Source: Terrimicrobium sacchariphilum (GTDB taxonomy: Bacteria > Verrucomicrobiota > Verrucomicrobiia > Chthoniobacterales > Terrimicrobiaceae). From it: 64,000 nt of DNA. The translations under genes and the position numbers were made by a program. Within the stretch, counting starts at the first letter, position 1, and each line of letters starts with the position of its first letter. Shown piece after piece: positions 1-10,415 of this stretch. The stretch lies in assembly GCF_001613545.1 (NCBI RefSeq), contig NZ_BDCO01000002.1, positions 3,100,001 to 3,164,000 on the forward strand, read 5' to 3'. The notes below the pieces were generated by a model, which did not search any database, had not been told where the DNA came from, and worked only from the letters and a program-made list of their open reading frames with translations.

Positions 1-1
1 C

Positions 2-1315
<1,314 letters not shown>

Positions 1316-1330
1316 GCCGGGTTATAAAGA

Positions 1331-1354
1331 ACGGGAGGGTGACTGCCCTCCCGT
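1331..1354 (-). terminator. Hairpin between clpB and the PEP-CTERM gene
   Basis: A perfect 9-bp stem (ACGGGAGGG/CCCTCCCGT) with a 6-nt loop sits between two convergent genes. Read on the minus strand it is followed by TCTTTATAA, a weak U-rich tail, so it most likely ends the minus-strand PEP-CTERM transcript; it may also act on clpB. Confidence 0.5.
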
Positions 1355-1379
1355 CCCGCGGATTAGCTCGCGCAAGCCT

Positions 1380-1823
1380 CTAAACGAAACGACGACGGCG
1401 GCGGCGAAAGAGAAGCAGCGTACCTACGCCTGCAAAAAAGAGGGCAATCGTGGTCGGCTCCGGCACTCGGAAGAGACCAACGGCCCTTGAGTGGCGACTG
1501 GCGTCGCCTGACTGGATCTCTGGAATCCCACTCGATTCCGCGTTGAATGTCATACGGAGAAGATTCACGGGGGCTGAACTGCTCTCGATAATCTCAAAGA
1601 CAGCTAAAATATTTGGATCGGCCTCTAGAGCGACATGATTGCCATCCAAGAATGTGCCACTTCCCACATTGGCAGTTGTGTTGACCGAAGTCCTGGGCGA
1701 GAGCAGCCCGATCGGGTTCCCTTCATCGATCCCCGCCTCGCTCCGGGTGGAGTCGGCGAGGCTGCGAGAATACGTGACGAGAGAGAAAATCGCCAATGCA
1801 ACCGGGAGGAACTTTGCCTTCAT
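1380..1823 (-). CDS. Small PEP-CTERM sorting-domain protein
   Basis: A 147-residue secreted protein of unknown role. It has an N-terminal signal peptide (hydrophobic about residues 5-16, cleavage near SLADS) and a canonical C-terminal PEP-CTERM signal: VPEPTT, then a hydrophobic stretch (IALFFAGVGTLLLF), then a run of arginines. By analogy this tail is recognised by an exosortase and the protein is exported to the envelope or matrix. The middle (about 25-115) shows no domain I recognise. It is convergent with clpB and monocistronic. Confidence 0.85.
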   Translation of the reverse strand: MKAKFLPVALAIFSLVTYSRSLADSTRSEAGIDEGNPIGLLSPRTSVNTTANVGSGTFLDGNHVALEADPNILAVFEIIESSSAPVNLLRMTFNAESSGIPEIQSGDASRHSRAVGLFRVPEPTTIALFFAGVGTLLLFRRRRRRFV

Positions 1824-1993
1824 GCCAAGTGAGGCAAATAGGAAATCCCCTCCTTTCTGTCAATCGCCGTAAATTTCACAACCTAAAGCAAATCAGCAAC
1901 TTAAATAGTCACACCTCACACAACATTGCACATCCTCGAGCGTCAACCAGTTGCAATATTGCGTACTTTTCCGGCATTTGGGCCTCTAGGAAA

Positions 1994-4111
1994 TTATTTC
2001 GAGAGAGCGTCCAAAACGATCTGCTGAGTAAGTAATTCCGGGAGGGTTATGGGTTCCGCATGGTTGGCGGGATAGAAGACGTAGAACGGTACCCCGGCGC
2101 GACCAAAGGCTTGGAGGGCTGTGGTGATCTCAGGATTGGCGTTGGTCCAATCGGCCTTCATTGCGACGATACTGCGGTCGCGAAGGAGCTGGCGAACCGC
2201 AGGGACGTTAATGGCGGTGCGTTCATTGAACTTGCAGGAAATACACCAGTCGGCGGTAAAATCGACAAAGACAGGCGTCCCTTTGGCGCGGAGATCGTCG
2301 AGGGCCTTTTGCGAGAAGGGCACCCAGTCGATACCGTCCTTCCCCGCCGGGGCCTCCGCCATGGCCGTCGGGGGCTGACTTTGGACAAAAGCGAGCGCGA
2401 CGAACTGCCATGCCCCGAAAGCAATGATCGCTAGCGCGGCGAGGATGGCGAGGAACCGCCCGGCAGGTTTCGTCAGCGGACCGCAGAAGGACCCGTAGAT
2501 CCAGCAGGCGAGGCCGAGGCAGACGAGGAAGGAGAGCGTCCAGATGACGCCGCCGAGGCCCTTCTGCCCGCCGATGACGCTAAGGAGCCAGATGAGGGTG
2601 GCGATGAGCGGGAAACCCATGAACTGCTTCAGCCGCTCCATCCACGCGCCGGGCCGGGGCAGGACCTTCATCCAGCCGGGCTGGGCGGAGAGCAGGAGAT
2701 ACGGCGCAGCCATGCCGAGCGAAACAGAGGCAAACATCGCAAAGATGACGACGGCGGACTGGCTGAGGGCAAAGCCGAGCGCTGGCCCGAGAAAGGGCGC
2801 GGTGCAGGGCGTGGCGAGCAGCGTGGCAAAGACACCCTGGAAAAACGATCCCGCGTAACCAGAGCCAGACGAGGCCTCTGCGAGGGCGTTGCTGGCCTGG
2901 CCAGGGAGGATGATTTCAAAAACGCCGAAGAGATTGAGGGCGAAGACAAAGACGATGCAGGCGGTGAAGAAGTTGAACCATGGATTCTGGAACTGGAACG
3001 CCCAGGTGACATGATTTCCCGCCGCCTGGAGGGCGACGATAAGAGCGCCCAGGCCCAGAAACCACGCAAAGATGCCGGCGGCGAAGGCTAGGCCGTGGCG
3101 GAATATCTTCGCTGGATGCTCACCCGCCTGCCGGATAAAGCCGAAAATCTTGAGCGAAATGACGGGCAGAACGCAGGGCATGAGGTTGAGGATCATGCCT
3201 CCGAGGAAGCCAAAGAGGAGGGCCTTCCAGAACGGGAAAGTCGCGGAATCCGGCCCTTTTGGCGCGGCTCCAGAGCCAGAAATAGCGGCCGCCTGCGAGA
3301 TCGGCGTGGCAGTAGCCTCCACGGTGTCGGAGGACGAGATCATCCAGCCGCGTCGATCCGGTCCGGAACCGACGACGAGCACGCCCTGAATGGAACTGAC
3401 GCCAGGAATGGCGACCACAGCGGAACCCGAGCCGGTAACCGTGGTATTCGGATGCTGCACCTGCTGGCCCGCGGCGGGGATGGGGAAAACATCGACTGGC
3501 AAAGAGGCCGGAAGGCCGGAGATTTCCAGTCCGAGACCGTCCTTGCCCTGCGTCCACGCGAGTTTGTAGGGCGGCGGCTCCGCGCTGGGAAGCTGGGCAC
3601 GGTACTTGGCAAAGAGCTCCTGGTTGGCAGGTTCCGCCGAGGCGGCGACGGGCAGAGTGAGCTCCAGATCGGCCTTGCCGGGAATGCAAATCTCTGCACA
3701 GACGAGCCAGGAGGATTTGGCGCGGAGGGTGACGGATTTTTCCGTGAGACTGGCGGGAGGAACGATGGTGACGAGTAGCATCGTCTCGTCCCCGTAGGCG
3801 TAGACCTCGATGTCACCAGGTTCCTTCAGGCGCTCGGGCAAGGGCCACTCGATCGGCCCCGCTGCGAAACCCGGGGGCAGCGCCCAGTCGAGCGTGGTGG
3901 GAAAGCCCGCGTCGCCGCCGTATTGCCAATAGGTATGCCACGTCGGAGCCATCTTGAGAAGGAGGCCGACCTGAAAGGGCTTGCCCGGCACGATGGCCGT
4001 AGTATTGGCGACAAGCGAAGCCGTCACCAGCGTCTGGCCCTGATGAATCTGGGCAGGAACCTGGAGACACGAAACAGCGAGGAAAAATACAACGAGGAGA
4101 CCGCGCATCAC
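1994..4111 (-). CDS. DsbD/ScsB-like protein-disulfide reductase
   Basis: Membrane thiol-disulfide interchange protein that passes electrons from cytosolic thioredoxin to periplasmic partners. The 705 residues show a signal peptide (1-21) and a periplasmic DsbD-alpha-like domain with a CxxxC pair in the context WLVCAEICIPG. A multi-TM DsbD core follows (about 295-570) with the two conserved cysteine sites LMPCVLPV and ATPCTAPF. The C-terminal thioredoxin domain (about 600-705) carries the active-site motif CISC after VDFTADW. Length and domain order match the three-domain DsbD/ScsB type. The gene stands alone, with the repeat region 4112-4617 upstream. Likely roles are cytochrome c maturation or rescue of envelope proteins. 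Confidence 0.9.
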   Translation of the reverse strand: MMRGLLVVFFLAVSCLQVPAQIHQGQTLVTASLVANTTAIVPGKPFQVGLLLKMAPTWHTYWQYGGDAGFPTTLDWALPPGFAAGPIEWPLPERLKEPGDIEVYAYGDETMLLVTIVPPASLTEKSVTLRAKSSWLVCAEICIPGKADLELTLPVAASAEPANQELFAKYRAQLPSAEPPPYKLAWTQGKDGLGLEISGLPASLPVDVFPIPAAGQQVQHPNTTVTGSGSAVVAIPGVSSIQGVLVVGSGPDRRGWMISSSDTVEATATPISQAAAISGSGAAPKGPDSATFPFWKALLFGFLGGMILNLMPCVLPVISLKIFGFIRQAGEHPAKIFRHGLAFAAGIFAWFLGLGALIVALQAAGNHVTWAFQFQNPWFNFFTACIVFVFALNLFGVFEIILPGQASNALAEASSGSGYAGSFFQGVFATLLATPCTAPFLGPALGFALSQSAVVIFAMFASVSLGMAAPYLLLSAQPGWMKVLPRPGAWMERLKQFMGFPLIATLIWLLSVIGGQKGLGGVIWTLSFLVCLGLACWIYGSFCGPLTKPAGRFLAILAALAIIAFGAWQFVALAFVQSQPPTAMAEAPAGKDGIDWVPFSQKALDDLRAKGTPVFVDFTADWCISCKFNERTAINVPAVRQLLRDRSIVAMKADWTNANPEITTALQAFGRAGVPFYVFYPANHAEPITLPELLTQQIVLDALSK

Positions 4112-4160
4112 AGGCGGGAATCTCCGCCATGGTGGCGCTTCTGTCCAGAACGGGAGCGAA

Positions 4161-4200
4161 AGTCGGAGGTGGGAATCCGGAAGTCGGAAGTTTTTGCTCC
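4161..4200 (+). repeat. Left arm of a 40-bp inverted repeat
   Basis: This arm contains tandem CGGAAGT-type units and ends in GGAAGTTTTTGCTCC. Its reverse complement recurs at 4573-4612 with about 36 of 40 matches. The pair brackets about 450 bp of non-coding DNA between the DsbD-like gene and accA. Confidence 0.75.
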
Positions 4201-4572
4201 GATGAGGGGGCCTCTTGAACGAGAAGGATCTGGTGCAGGTTCCGTCACCTCGTGTCGGTCGCTTTGCGCATGTCGCCTACTGCCCCGTCGCAACCGCCAC
4301 ACCATGCTGCCCCCGACGTTTGAAGCTCAGTGGCTCCATTTCTCAATCGCTTCGACGCACGAATAGCCTCTGCGACCAGCGCTCACGGGGAAAAATTCGC
4401 CATTTGCGGATTCATTCGTCGTTCATGCGCGAAAAGAAAGGCGGCATTTCCAAATACCGCCCGTACGTCTCGATGCGTACGCGAGGCAACAAAGAGACGC
4501 GGGCTGAAAATTCCTCGGGCGGGCGGCAGGCAGAGCGCCACCGCCTTTCCCTATCGAAGCGGCACCGGGGCC
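4201..4572. other. Non-coding stretch inside the inverted repeat
   Basis: No convincing gene. The open frames here lack ribosome-binding sites and recognisable content. A GGCGGcATTTcc..AAATaCCGCC hairpin near 4441-4462 and a GTACG/CGTAC dyad near 4463-4483 are the only visible structures. The stretch may be the interior of a non-autonomous element. Confidence 0.5.
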
Positions 4573-4612
4573 GGAGCAAAAACTTCCGACTTCCGAAATC
4601 CCACTTCCGACC
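4573..4612 (-). repeat. Right arm of the 40-bp inverted repeat
   Basis: Reverse-complement partner of 4161-4200. It begins GGAGCAAAAACTTCCGACTT and ends a few bases before the accA stop codon at 4618. Confidence 0.75.
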
Positions 4613-4617
4613 TCGCC

Positions 4618-5577
4618 TTATCCTTCAATAAACCGTCCCATGCCGCGGAACTTGTCGTAGCGCTTCTGAAGCAGCTTGTTCGTGGCGACGGGAACGAGTT
4701 CGTCGAGGGCGGTGACGATGGCGTCGCGCAGGAGGAGCGAGGCGGCCTCGGGGTCGCGATGGGCTCCGCCGAGTGGCTCGGGGATGACGCCGTCAATGAC
4801 GCCTAGCTTCTGAAGCTCGCTCGCATTGAGCTTGAGAGCCTCGGCGGCTTCCGGAGCGTGCTTGCGGTGTTTCCAGAGAATGGCGGCGCAACCCTCGGGG
4901 CTGATGACCGAGTAATAGGCGTTTTCCAGCATGAGCACGCGGTCGGCCACGCCGATGCCGAGAGCTCCGCCGGACCCGCCCTCGCCGATGACCACGGCGA
5001 CGATCGGGGTTTCCAGGACCATCATCTCGCGGAGATTCACCGCGATAGCCTCGGCGATGTGGCGCTCCTCGGCTCCGACGCCCGGGTACGCGCCGGGAGT
5101 GTCGATGAGGGCGACGACAGGCAGGCGGAACTTTTCCGCCATGCGCATGAGGCGCAGCGCCTTGCGGTAACCCTCGGGATGCGGGCTGCCGAAGTTGCGC
5201 AGAAGGTTTTCCTTCACGTCGCGGCCCTTTTGCTGGCCGATGACGACACAACGGTGCGGACCCACCTTGGCGAGTCCTCCGGGCATGGAGGCGTCGTCGC
5301 CAAACAGGCGATCACCTTTCAGTTCGACGAAGTCGGTGAAGGCCTTGTCGACGTAATCGAGGAAAAAGGGGCGGGACGTATGACGGGCGATCTGCACGCG
5401 CTGCCAGGCTGTGAGATTGGCATAAATCTCGCGGCGTGTCGCCTCTACTTTTTCCTGCATGGTACGCACCTCGGGATCGAGGTCGATATCCTGCCCCTGC
5501 ACGTGTTTCTTGATCTCTTCGAGCTTCTGCTCGAGTTCCACGATGGGCTTCTCAAATTCAAGGGCTTGGATTTTCAT
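4618..5577 (-). CDS. accA: Acetyl-CoA carboxylase carboxyltransferase subunit alpha
   Basis: Alpha subunit of the carboxyltransferase that moves the carboxyl group from biotin-BCCP to acetyl-CoA, giving malonyl-CoA for fatty acid synthesis in the cytosol. The 319 residues are full length for AccA. An N-terminal helical stretch (about 1-85) is followed by the crotonase-like core, with IGQQKGRD, PVVALIDTPGAYPG and GEGGSGGALGIG, the glycine-rich acyl-CoA-binding and oxyanion-hole segments. The ATG at 5577 gives the usual AccA N-terminus (MKIQALEFEKPI). accD is not in the window. The LysM protein lies 7 bp upstream on the same strand, so co-transcription is likely. Confidence 0.97.
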   Translation of the reverse strand: MKIQALEFEKPIVELEQKLEEIKKHVQGQDIDLDPEVRTMQEKVEATRREIYANLTAWQRVQIARHTSRPFFLDYVDKAFTDFVELKGDRLFGDDASMPGGLAKVGPHRCVVIGQQKGRDVKENLLRNFGSPHPEGYRKALRLMRMAEKFRLPVVALIDTPGAYPGVGAEERHIAEAIAVNLREMMVLETPIVAVVIGEGGSGGALGIGVADRVLMLENAYYSVISPEGCAAILWKHRKHAPEAAEALKLNASELQKLGVIDGVIPEPLGGAHRDPEAASLLLRDAIVTALDELVPVATNKLLQKRYDKFRGMGRFIEG

Positions 5578-5584
5578 GAAAAAG

Positions 5585-6409
5585 TCACTGGATGGTTACC
5601 GGGGTTCCGCGGGAAACAAGCAGAAAGATTTCCTCCATGTCGTCGACCGGAACGATGAATCCGGCGGGATGGTTCTCCGCTGCCGCATCGCCACCCCGTA
5701 TGGCGACGCCTCCGCCGAGCATGAGCCAGCGGTCTGCACCTGCATAGTTCTTGTCGCCAAAGGCGACACGAGTCGTGCCATTGAGGGCGATCTTGTCGGC
5801 AACCTTGTTATTGCCGACAGCGGTGCCCTTGGCGGAAATGAGAGGGTACTCCTTGAAGAAGACGCCGTTGTTTAACACCGTGAGCGTCTTGGCTTTACGG
5901 TCGATGGCGATGGTCGTGGTGAGCTGGGGGATGTAGAGCTGCTGGCCGATGGAGAGATTGATCGTCTCGAGGTTATTGACGCGGTAGATGAGGTCGGCAT
6001 TGGTCTTCATCTTTGACGCGACTTTGGCCAGGGCATCGCCGCGCCCGACGGTGTACGGCACCTTTCCACCGGCGGTGGAGGGGCTGAAGAGGTCGGTAAC
6101 ATTCATGTTGCCGAGGAGGCGCTTGGCGTCGCCCACCTTGAGAGATGCGGGATTTTCGGCGATGAAGTCAGCCAGCGCCTTGCGTCCCTCCTCGGGAGTG
6201 GAGGTCTTGAGCGACTGCACGGTCTTGTCAAACACAGCGATGGAATAGTCCGGCGGAGGCGTCGGCGGCGGGGCCTCGGCCTGCATTTTCTTATCCTCGC
6301 GGTCGAGCTGCTGGGGTTTCCAGTACAGCTCATAGGCAAAATACGCGGAACCGCCAAAGATGGCCCCGGCAAGCAAGAGGATGACGAGGGCGCGAACGAG
6401 TATCATCAT
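5585..6409 (-). CDS. LysM domain protein with a degenerate L,D-transpeptidase (YkuD) domain
   Basis: Probable envelope peptidoglycan-binding protein of 274 residues. It has an N-terminal membrane anchor (about 5-27), a proline-rich linker (about 45-53) and a helical segment. A LysM motif follows (about 118-162: YTVGRGDALAKVASKM ... LSIGQQLYIPQ), then a YkuD-like beta domain to the end. The fold ends normally (IFLLVSRGTPVTIQ). However, the catalytic pattern His-Gly ... Ser-His-Gly-Cys-Ile-Arg reads AIRGG ... HPAGFIV, so both the active-site histidine and the cysteine are missing. Transpeptidase activity is therefore unlikely; a structural or binding role is inferred. It lies directly upstream of accA. 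Confidence 0.8.
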   Translation of the reverse strand: MMILVRALVILLLAGAIFGGSAYFAYELYWKPQQLDREDKKMQAEAPPPTPPPDYSIAVFDKTVQSLKTSTPEEGRKALADFIAENPASLKVGDAKRLLGNMNVTDLFSPSTAGGKVPYTVGRGDALAKVASKMKTNADLIYRVNNLETINLSIGQQLYIPQLTTTIAIDRKAKTLTVLNNGVFFKEYPLISAKGTAVGNNKVADKIALNGTTRVAFGDKNYAGADRWLMLGGGVAIRGGDAAAENHPAGFIVPVDDMEEIFLLVSRGTPVTIQ

Positions 6410-6461
6410 TTCCTGGTCAGTCGTCGGGTATTAGAAACCATTCCGGGAATGGGATGCAAAC

Positions 6462-6986
6462 TCAGATCAGCCCGCGGCGTTTCCACTCATCAACATTGCC
6501 CCCGGCGGAGCGTTGGATGAGGTCCATGGTGAACTTCAGGAGACAGACTTCCCAGGCATCGTCGACGCCGGTGATGAGGGTATCCATGGGGTCGTTGCGA
6601 CTACGCATATCCTCCTCCAGCCGAGCGACTACCACCTCCATCGGGTCGTGGACGAGGTTTTGCTCGAGGTCGGTTTTGCGGAGTTCGAAGCCGTAGCGAA
6701 GGATATGGGCGACGCCGGAGAGCTTCTCCACCGCATCGGCATATTCACGGGCCGAATCGCCGAAACCATCGAGGAGAAGCTTGCGGAAATGATGCGGTGC
6801 AACGATGCGTGGGCGCTCGGCCTCAATGCGTCCCCCGCGCACGCGGACGACATTCACCTGATCAAGGAGTTCGCTCACGAGGAGGAACCGGAAGCTGGTC
6901 GAGCCAAAGGTCTCGATCGTGCGCTGCGGCTGGATCACCACGCGGGTATTCTCCAGCGCGTAGTGAAAGTCGTGTTCCTCGATCAT
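6462..6986 (-). CDS. Conserved hypothetical protein
   Basis: A 174-residue cytosolic protein starting MIEEHDFHYALENTRVV. The frame stays open upstream to 7106, but that extension is arginine-rich and overlaps the ispH promoter region, so the ATG at 6986 is preferred. No signal peptide or TM segment is seen. An acidic, mixed alpha/beta composition ends in a helix (CLLKFTMDLIQRSAGGNVDEWKRRG). I do not recognise the family. It is divergent from ispH, and 52 bp separate it from the LysM gene start on the same strand. Confidence 0.6.
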   Translation of the reverse strand: MIEEHDFHYALENTRVVIQPQRTIETFGSTSFRFLLVSELLDQVNVVRVRGGRIEAERPRIVAPHHFRKLLLDGFGDSAREYADAVEKLSGVAHILRYGFELRKTDLEQNLVHDPMEVVVARLEEDMRSRNDPMDTLITGVDDAWEVCLLKFTMDLIQRSAGGNVDEWKRRGLI

Positions 6987-7183
6987 CCAAGGATCATACG
7001 AAGCATGCCCCGGGGTGCAATAGCAGTTGTCGGGATTTGACAACCGGGGGCGTTCCGCTTTTCTGTCGGAACGACATCCGCGTCGGCAAAGACCGACCAA
7101 ACGCAATCCTTACGCCCACAAGCCCACTGAGCACGCCCACACCACCCTCTCCCACACGGGTTAATCTGCGCACGCCGGATGTG

Positions 7184-8332
7184 ATGTCCCGCGTGCAGGC
7201 CGAAGTCGAAAGCCATTACCGCAGCCAGCTGGTGGAGACGATCCGCGGCGGCGGCGGTGTGATGCGCCGTGGCAATACGGTCGTGCGGCTGGCGAAGCAA
7301 TTTGGCTTTTGCTACGGCGTCGAGCGCGCCATCGATCTCGCCTACGCGGCGCGGAAAGTGTTTCCCGACAAGCGCATCTCGCTCCTCGGCGAGATCATTC
7401 ACAATCCCGACGTGAACGCCCAACTCTCGAGCATGGGTATCCGTCACCTCGCAGCGCATCCGGCGGATGCGGATATCGAGGAACTGCAGGCGGAGGACGT
7501 GGTGATCGTGCCGGCCTTTGGCGCGGAGGTGGACACTGTGGCAGCCATCAAGGCGCGCGGCTGTCAGATCGTCGACACCACCTGCGGCGACGTGATGAGC
7601 GTATGGAAGCGAGTAAGGCAGAATGCCAACGAACAGGTCACGAGCGTGATCCATGGCAAGGCCTCACACGAGGAGACCCGCGCCACCGCATCCCGCGCAC
7701 TCGGGCCGAAGGGCGACGGGCATTACCTCGTCGTGCTCGACACAAAGGAGACCGAGATGGTGTGCGATTACATCCGCGGCAAGGGCGACAAAAATGCCTT
7801 CCTCACACGGTTCTGGAACGCGCATTCGAAGGGCTTCGACCCCGACGTGCACCTGCGCCGCATCGGAGTGGCAAACCAGACGACCATGCTGCGCAGCGAG
7901 ACCGAACAGATCCAGGGCATGCTGCGCCAGGCCATAGCCGACCGCGACAGCGGCAGCACGGAGAATTTCCGCTATTTTGACACCATCTGCGGGGCCACGC
8001 AGGAGCGGCAGGATGCGCTCTTTGGCCTGCTCGACGAATCCCTCGACCTCCTGCTCGTTGTCGGCGGCTACAACAGCTCAAACACGACGCACCTCGTGGA
8101 GATCGGCGAAAAGAAACTCCCGACGTGGTTCATCCGCAATGCCTCGTGCCTGCTTTCGGGCGACGAGATCAAGCACTTCGACATCCACCAGAAGCTGGAG
8201 GTCATCACACGGGGTTGGCTCCCGCAAAAGGAACTCCTCACCGTCGGCATCACCGCCGGAGCGAGCTGCCCCAACAACCTGATCGAAGATTCGATCAAGC
8301 GCATCCTGGAGCTGCGAGGGGAGACGGAGTAG
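7184..8332 (+). CDS. ispH: 4-hydroxy-3-methylbut-2-enyl diphosphate reductase (plant/cyanobacterial-type IspH)
   Basis: Last enzyme of the MEP isoprenoid pathway: a [4Fe-4S] enzyme that reduces HMBPP to IPP and DMAPP. The three cluster cysteines are C43 (GFCYGVERA), C134 (DTTCGDVMS) and C269 (DTICGATQERQ). At 382 residues it is longer than the E. coli-type enzyme (about 316). The N-terminal extension and internal insertions, including EIIHNPDVN and the variant C43 context, match the long form found in cyanobacteria and plastids. The ATG at 7184 is the first start whose protein resembles the family; the frame is open further upstream but codes for arginine-rich shadow sequence. No neighbour belongs to the pathway. 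Confidence 0.93.
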   Translation: MSRVQAEVESHYRSQLVETIRGGGGVMRRGNTVVRLAKQFGFCYGVERAIDLAYAARKVFPDKRISLLGEIIHNPDVNAQLSSMGIRHLAAHPADADIEELQAEDVVIVPAFGAEVDTVAAIKARGCQIVDTTCGDVMSVWKRVRQNANEQVTSVIHGKASHEETRATASRALGPKGDGHYLVVLDTKETEMVCDYIRGKGDKNAFLTRFWNAHSKGFDPDVHLRRIGVANQTTMLRSETEQIQGMLRQAIADRDSGSTENFRYFDTICGATQERQDALFGLLDESLDLLLVVGGYNSSNTTHLVEIGEKKLPTWFIRNASCLLSGDEIKHFDIHQKLEVITRGWLPQKELLTVGITAGASCPNNLIEDSIKRILELRGETE

Positions 8333-8490
8333 CGGGGCGGCAACCCTTGCCTCCTCTCAGAGGCAGACAGGCCGTTCACCCAAGGTGAAACTCCTGTCCA
8401 TGCCCGCCGCCTCCCGGGCACTGACCCGGTGGCATGCGCTTCAGCCCTCCGGAAGTCAAAGTCCCACCGGGCCTTTATCCGGAGTGAAGG

Positions 8491-9216
8491 CTACAAAAGC
8501 CTGCGCAGTCGGCGGGTGGCGGCGCGACCGAGGACTATCTCGCCTGCATCGCGGAGGAGGAGGCGGGTTTCCTCGCGATTCCCGCCCTCCGCGGCGCGGA
8601 TGCGGCTGAGGTTGACAATGAGCGAGCGCTCCATGCGGACAAAGGGGGGCGCAGGCAATATCTCCTCCCATTCCTTTACGCGGCGCAGCACGACGACCGG
8701 GGACTGTCCCGCCACGTGCACGCGGGTATAGGCTCCCTCTGCCTGGATTGCCGCGATGTCCCCCACCCGCACCATATGCAAGATGCGCCCGTCGCGCAGC
8801 GGCGCGAGATCATTGAGGTCCAGCCTTTCAGGCGGATCAGCCGATACCGAAGGCGCAGGCTGGAGGCGCAGCCGCCGGAGGGTTTCCTCCAGGCGCTCGG
8901 GATGGACGGGCTTGAGCAGATAGTCGAGGGCATTGGTCTGAAAGGCCCGCACGGCATAGCTGTCATGTGCGGTGACAAAAACGACCCGGGTACCAGGAGG
9001 CAGGTGCGGGAGCAGATCAAAGCCATTGGCAGGTGGCATCTGCACATCGAGGAAGACGACATCGGGCCGTACTGCGGCGGCCAGACTCACGGCCTCCTCC
9101 ACCGTGCCGGCCTCCCCGGCGAGCGCGACATCAGCATGGTCGCGAAGCAGCCGGGCCAGCCAGCGGCGGGCGGGAGGCTCATCATCGACAAGGAGGGCGC
9201 GGATCAGAGAGGGCAT
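8491..9216 (-). CDS. LytR/AlgR-family response regulator (LytTR DNA-binding)
   Basis: A 241-residue transcriptional regulator. An N-terminal receiver domain has acidic residues DDE at 11-13, phospho-acceptor D57 (VVFLDVQMP) and the conserved KP near 102. A C-terminal LytTR domain follows (about 135-241), with the typical ILHMVRVGDIAAIQAEGAYTRV start and FVRMERSLIVNLSRI core. It overlaps the upstream sensor kinase by 13 bp, so the two are co-translated and form a two-component pair. LytTR systems often control envelope, quorum or nutrient responses; the target here is not evident. Confidence 0.92.
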   Translation of the reverse strand: MPSLIRALLVDDEPPARRWLARLLRDHADVALAGEAGTVEEAVSLAAAVRPDVVFLDVQMPPANGFDLLPHLPPGTRVVFVTAHDSYAVRAFQTNALDYLLKPVHPERLEETLRRLRLQPAPSVSADPPERLDLNDLAPLRDGRILHMVRVGDIAAIQAEGAYTRVHVAGQSPVVVLRRVKEWEEILPAPPFVRMERSLIVNLSRIRAAEGGNREETRLLLRDAGEIVLGRAATRRLRRLL

Positions 9217-10280
9217 ACTTGTGAAGGCGGGGCAACCGGGAGCTGGATTCGCGAGGTCACACTGGCTGCGGCGGGTGCCAGCGTGAGCGAGGCGCGATCG
9301 CCATAAAGAAGCTCCAGGCGGCGGCGCAGATTCGCAAGACCGATGCCGGTCGACGGATGCGTGCCAGGTTCCACCCAGCAGCCGGAGTTTGTCACCGCGA
9401 CGACAAGGGTCTCTCCCTCGATAAAGGAAACAATCTCCACCCGCAGCGGACGGATGGCAGCGAGTTGACCGTACTTGATCGCATTCTCCAGCAGCGGCTG
9501 CACCAGCGCGACGGGCACGAGGGCGTCGACCACGCCCGGGCCGGTCTCGAGCACGTACTCAAACTGCTCCTCGAAACGCACCTTTTCCACCCTCAGATAA
9601 CTCTCCAGCGCCGCAAGCTCCACCCCGAGGCGCTCCAGGTCGCCGCGCTGCTGGAGCGAGAAGCGCAGGTAGTCCGTAAGCGCGAGCGTGAGTTGGCGCA
9701 CGGTCGCGGGTTCGTCGGAGGCGGCAAGCAGGGAGTTCAACGCATTGAAGAGAAAATGCGGGTTCACCTGCGAGCGCAGCATCTGGAGTTCCCCCGCGCG
9801 TAGGGCGGCTTCCGTACGCGCAGCGCGCAGCTGCTCCTGCTGGGCGTCGAAGAGCGAATGAATGCCAAAGTACAGAATGCTCCAAAATACATACAGGGCC
9901 GCACGCATGGGGAGGCTCACGCTGAAAACCTCCCGCAGGACGTCCATCACCCGTTCCACCCTCAGCAGGTCGGCCAGCACCAGGGTGGAGACCGTATCGG
10001 CCACGCCGAGCGACGCGCACAATGCGAGGATGCCAGCCACGCGTGGCGGGGTAAAGACCGGGCCCGACGCCCGCATCCTGCGATACAGGGGCCGTAGCAG
10101 AAACGCCGAAAGCACCACGCCAAAGGCCGTGCGGTATGCCGACAGCACCAACCCGTACTCCAGGGACAGATAGCTCGTCATCGTCCCCGACACGAGCAGC
10201 GTCGCGCCCCAGCCAAAGCACTGAAGCCTCCAGAAGAGGCTCTCGCGGCGGTCCGGGTCGAGCGATAAACCAAGCTTCAC
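9204..10280 (-). CDS. LytS/YehU-type sensor histidine kinase
   Basis: Membrane histidine kinase partner of the adjacent LytTR regulator. Several TM segments fill roughly the first 150 residues. The his_kinase phospho-acceptor motif QVNPHFLFNALNSLL and a HATPase domain with PLLENAIKYG and GIGLANLRRRLELLYG follow. There is no periplasmic sensor domain. The start is uncertain: the frame is open to a GTG at 10412, but the first 44 residues of that version look like non-coding sequence, so the GTG at 10280 is used. No good ribosome-binding site is visible for any candidate. It is divergent from the small lipoprotein gene at 10416. Confidence 0.85.
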   Translation of the reverse strand: MKLGLSLDPDRRESLFWRLQCFGWGATLLVSGTMTSYLSLEYGLVLSAYRTAFGVVLSAFLLRPLYRRMRASGPVFTPPRVAGILALCASLGVADTVSTLVLADLLRVERVMDVLREVFSVSLPMRAALYVFWSILYFGIHSLFDAQQEQLRAARTEAALRAGELQMLRSQVNPHFLFNALNSLLAASDEPATVRQLTLALTDYLRFSLQQRGDLERLGVELAALESYLRVEKVRFEEQFEYVLETGPGVVDALVPVALVQPLLENAIKYGQLAAIRPLRVEIVSFIEGETLVVAVTNSGCWVEPGTHPSTGIGLANLRRRLELLYGDRASLTLAPAAASVTSRIQLPVAPPSQVCPL

Positions 10281-10415
10281 GCCGTCACCATATCTGGCAC
10301 TCAACAGGAAAAAAGCCCCCAAAACGCGCCACACCTCCGTTTCGTGAAATTTTTCCGCGGTTTCGTGAAGATAGTCGTGCAAGCCCCCCGGGCCTCTCTG
10401 CCACATTCCCACCCC

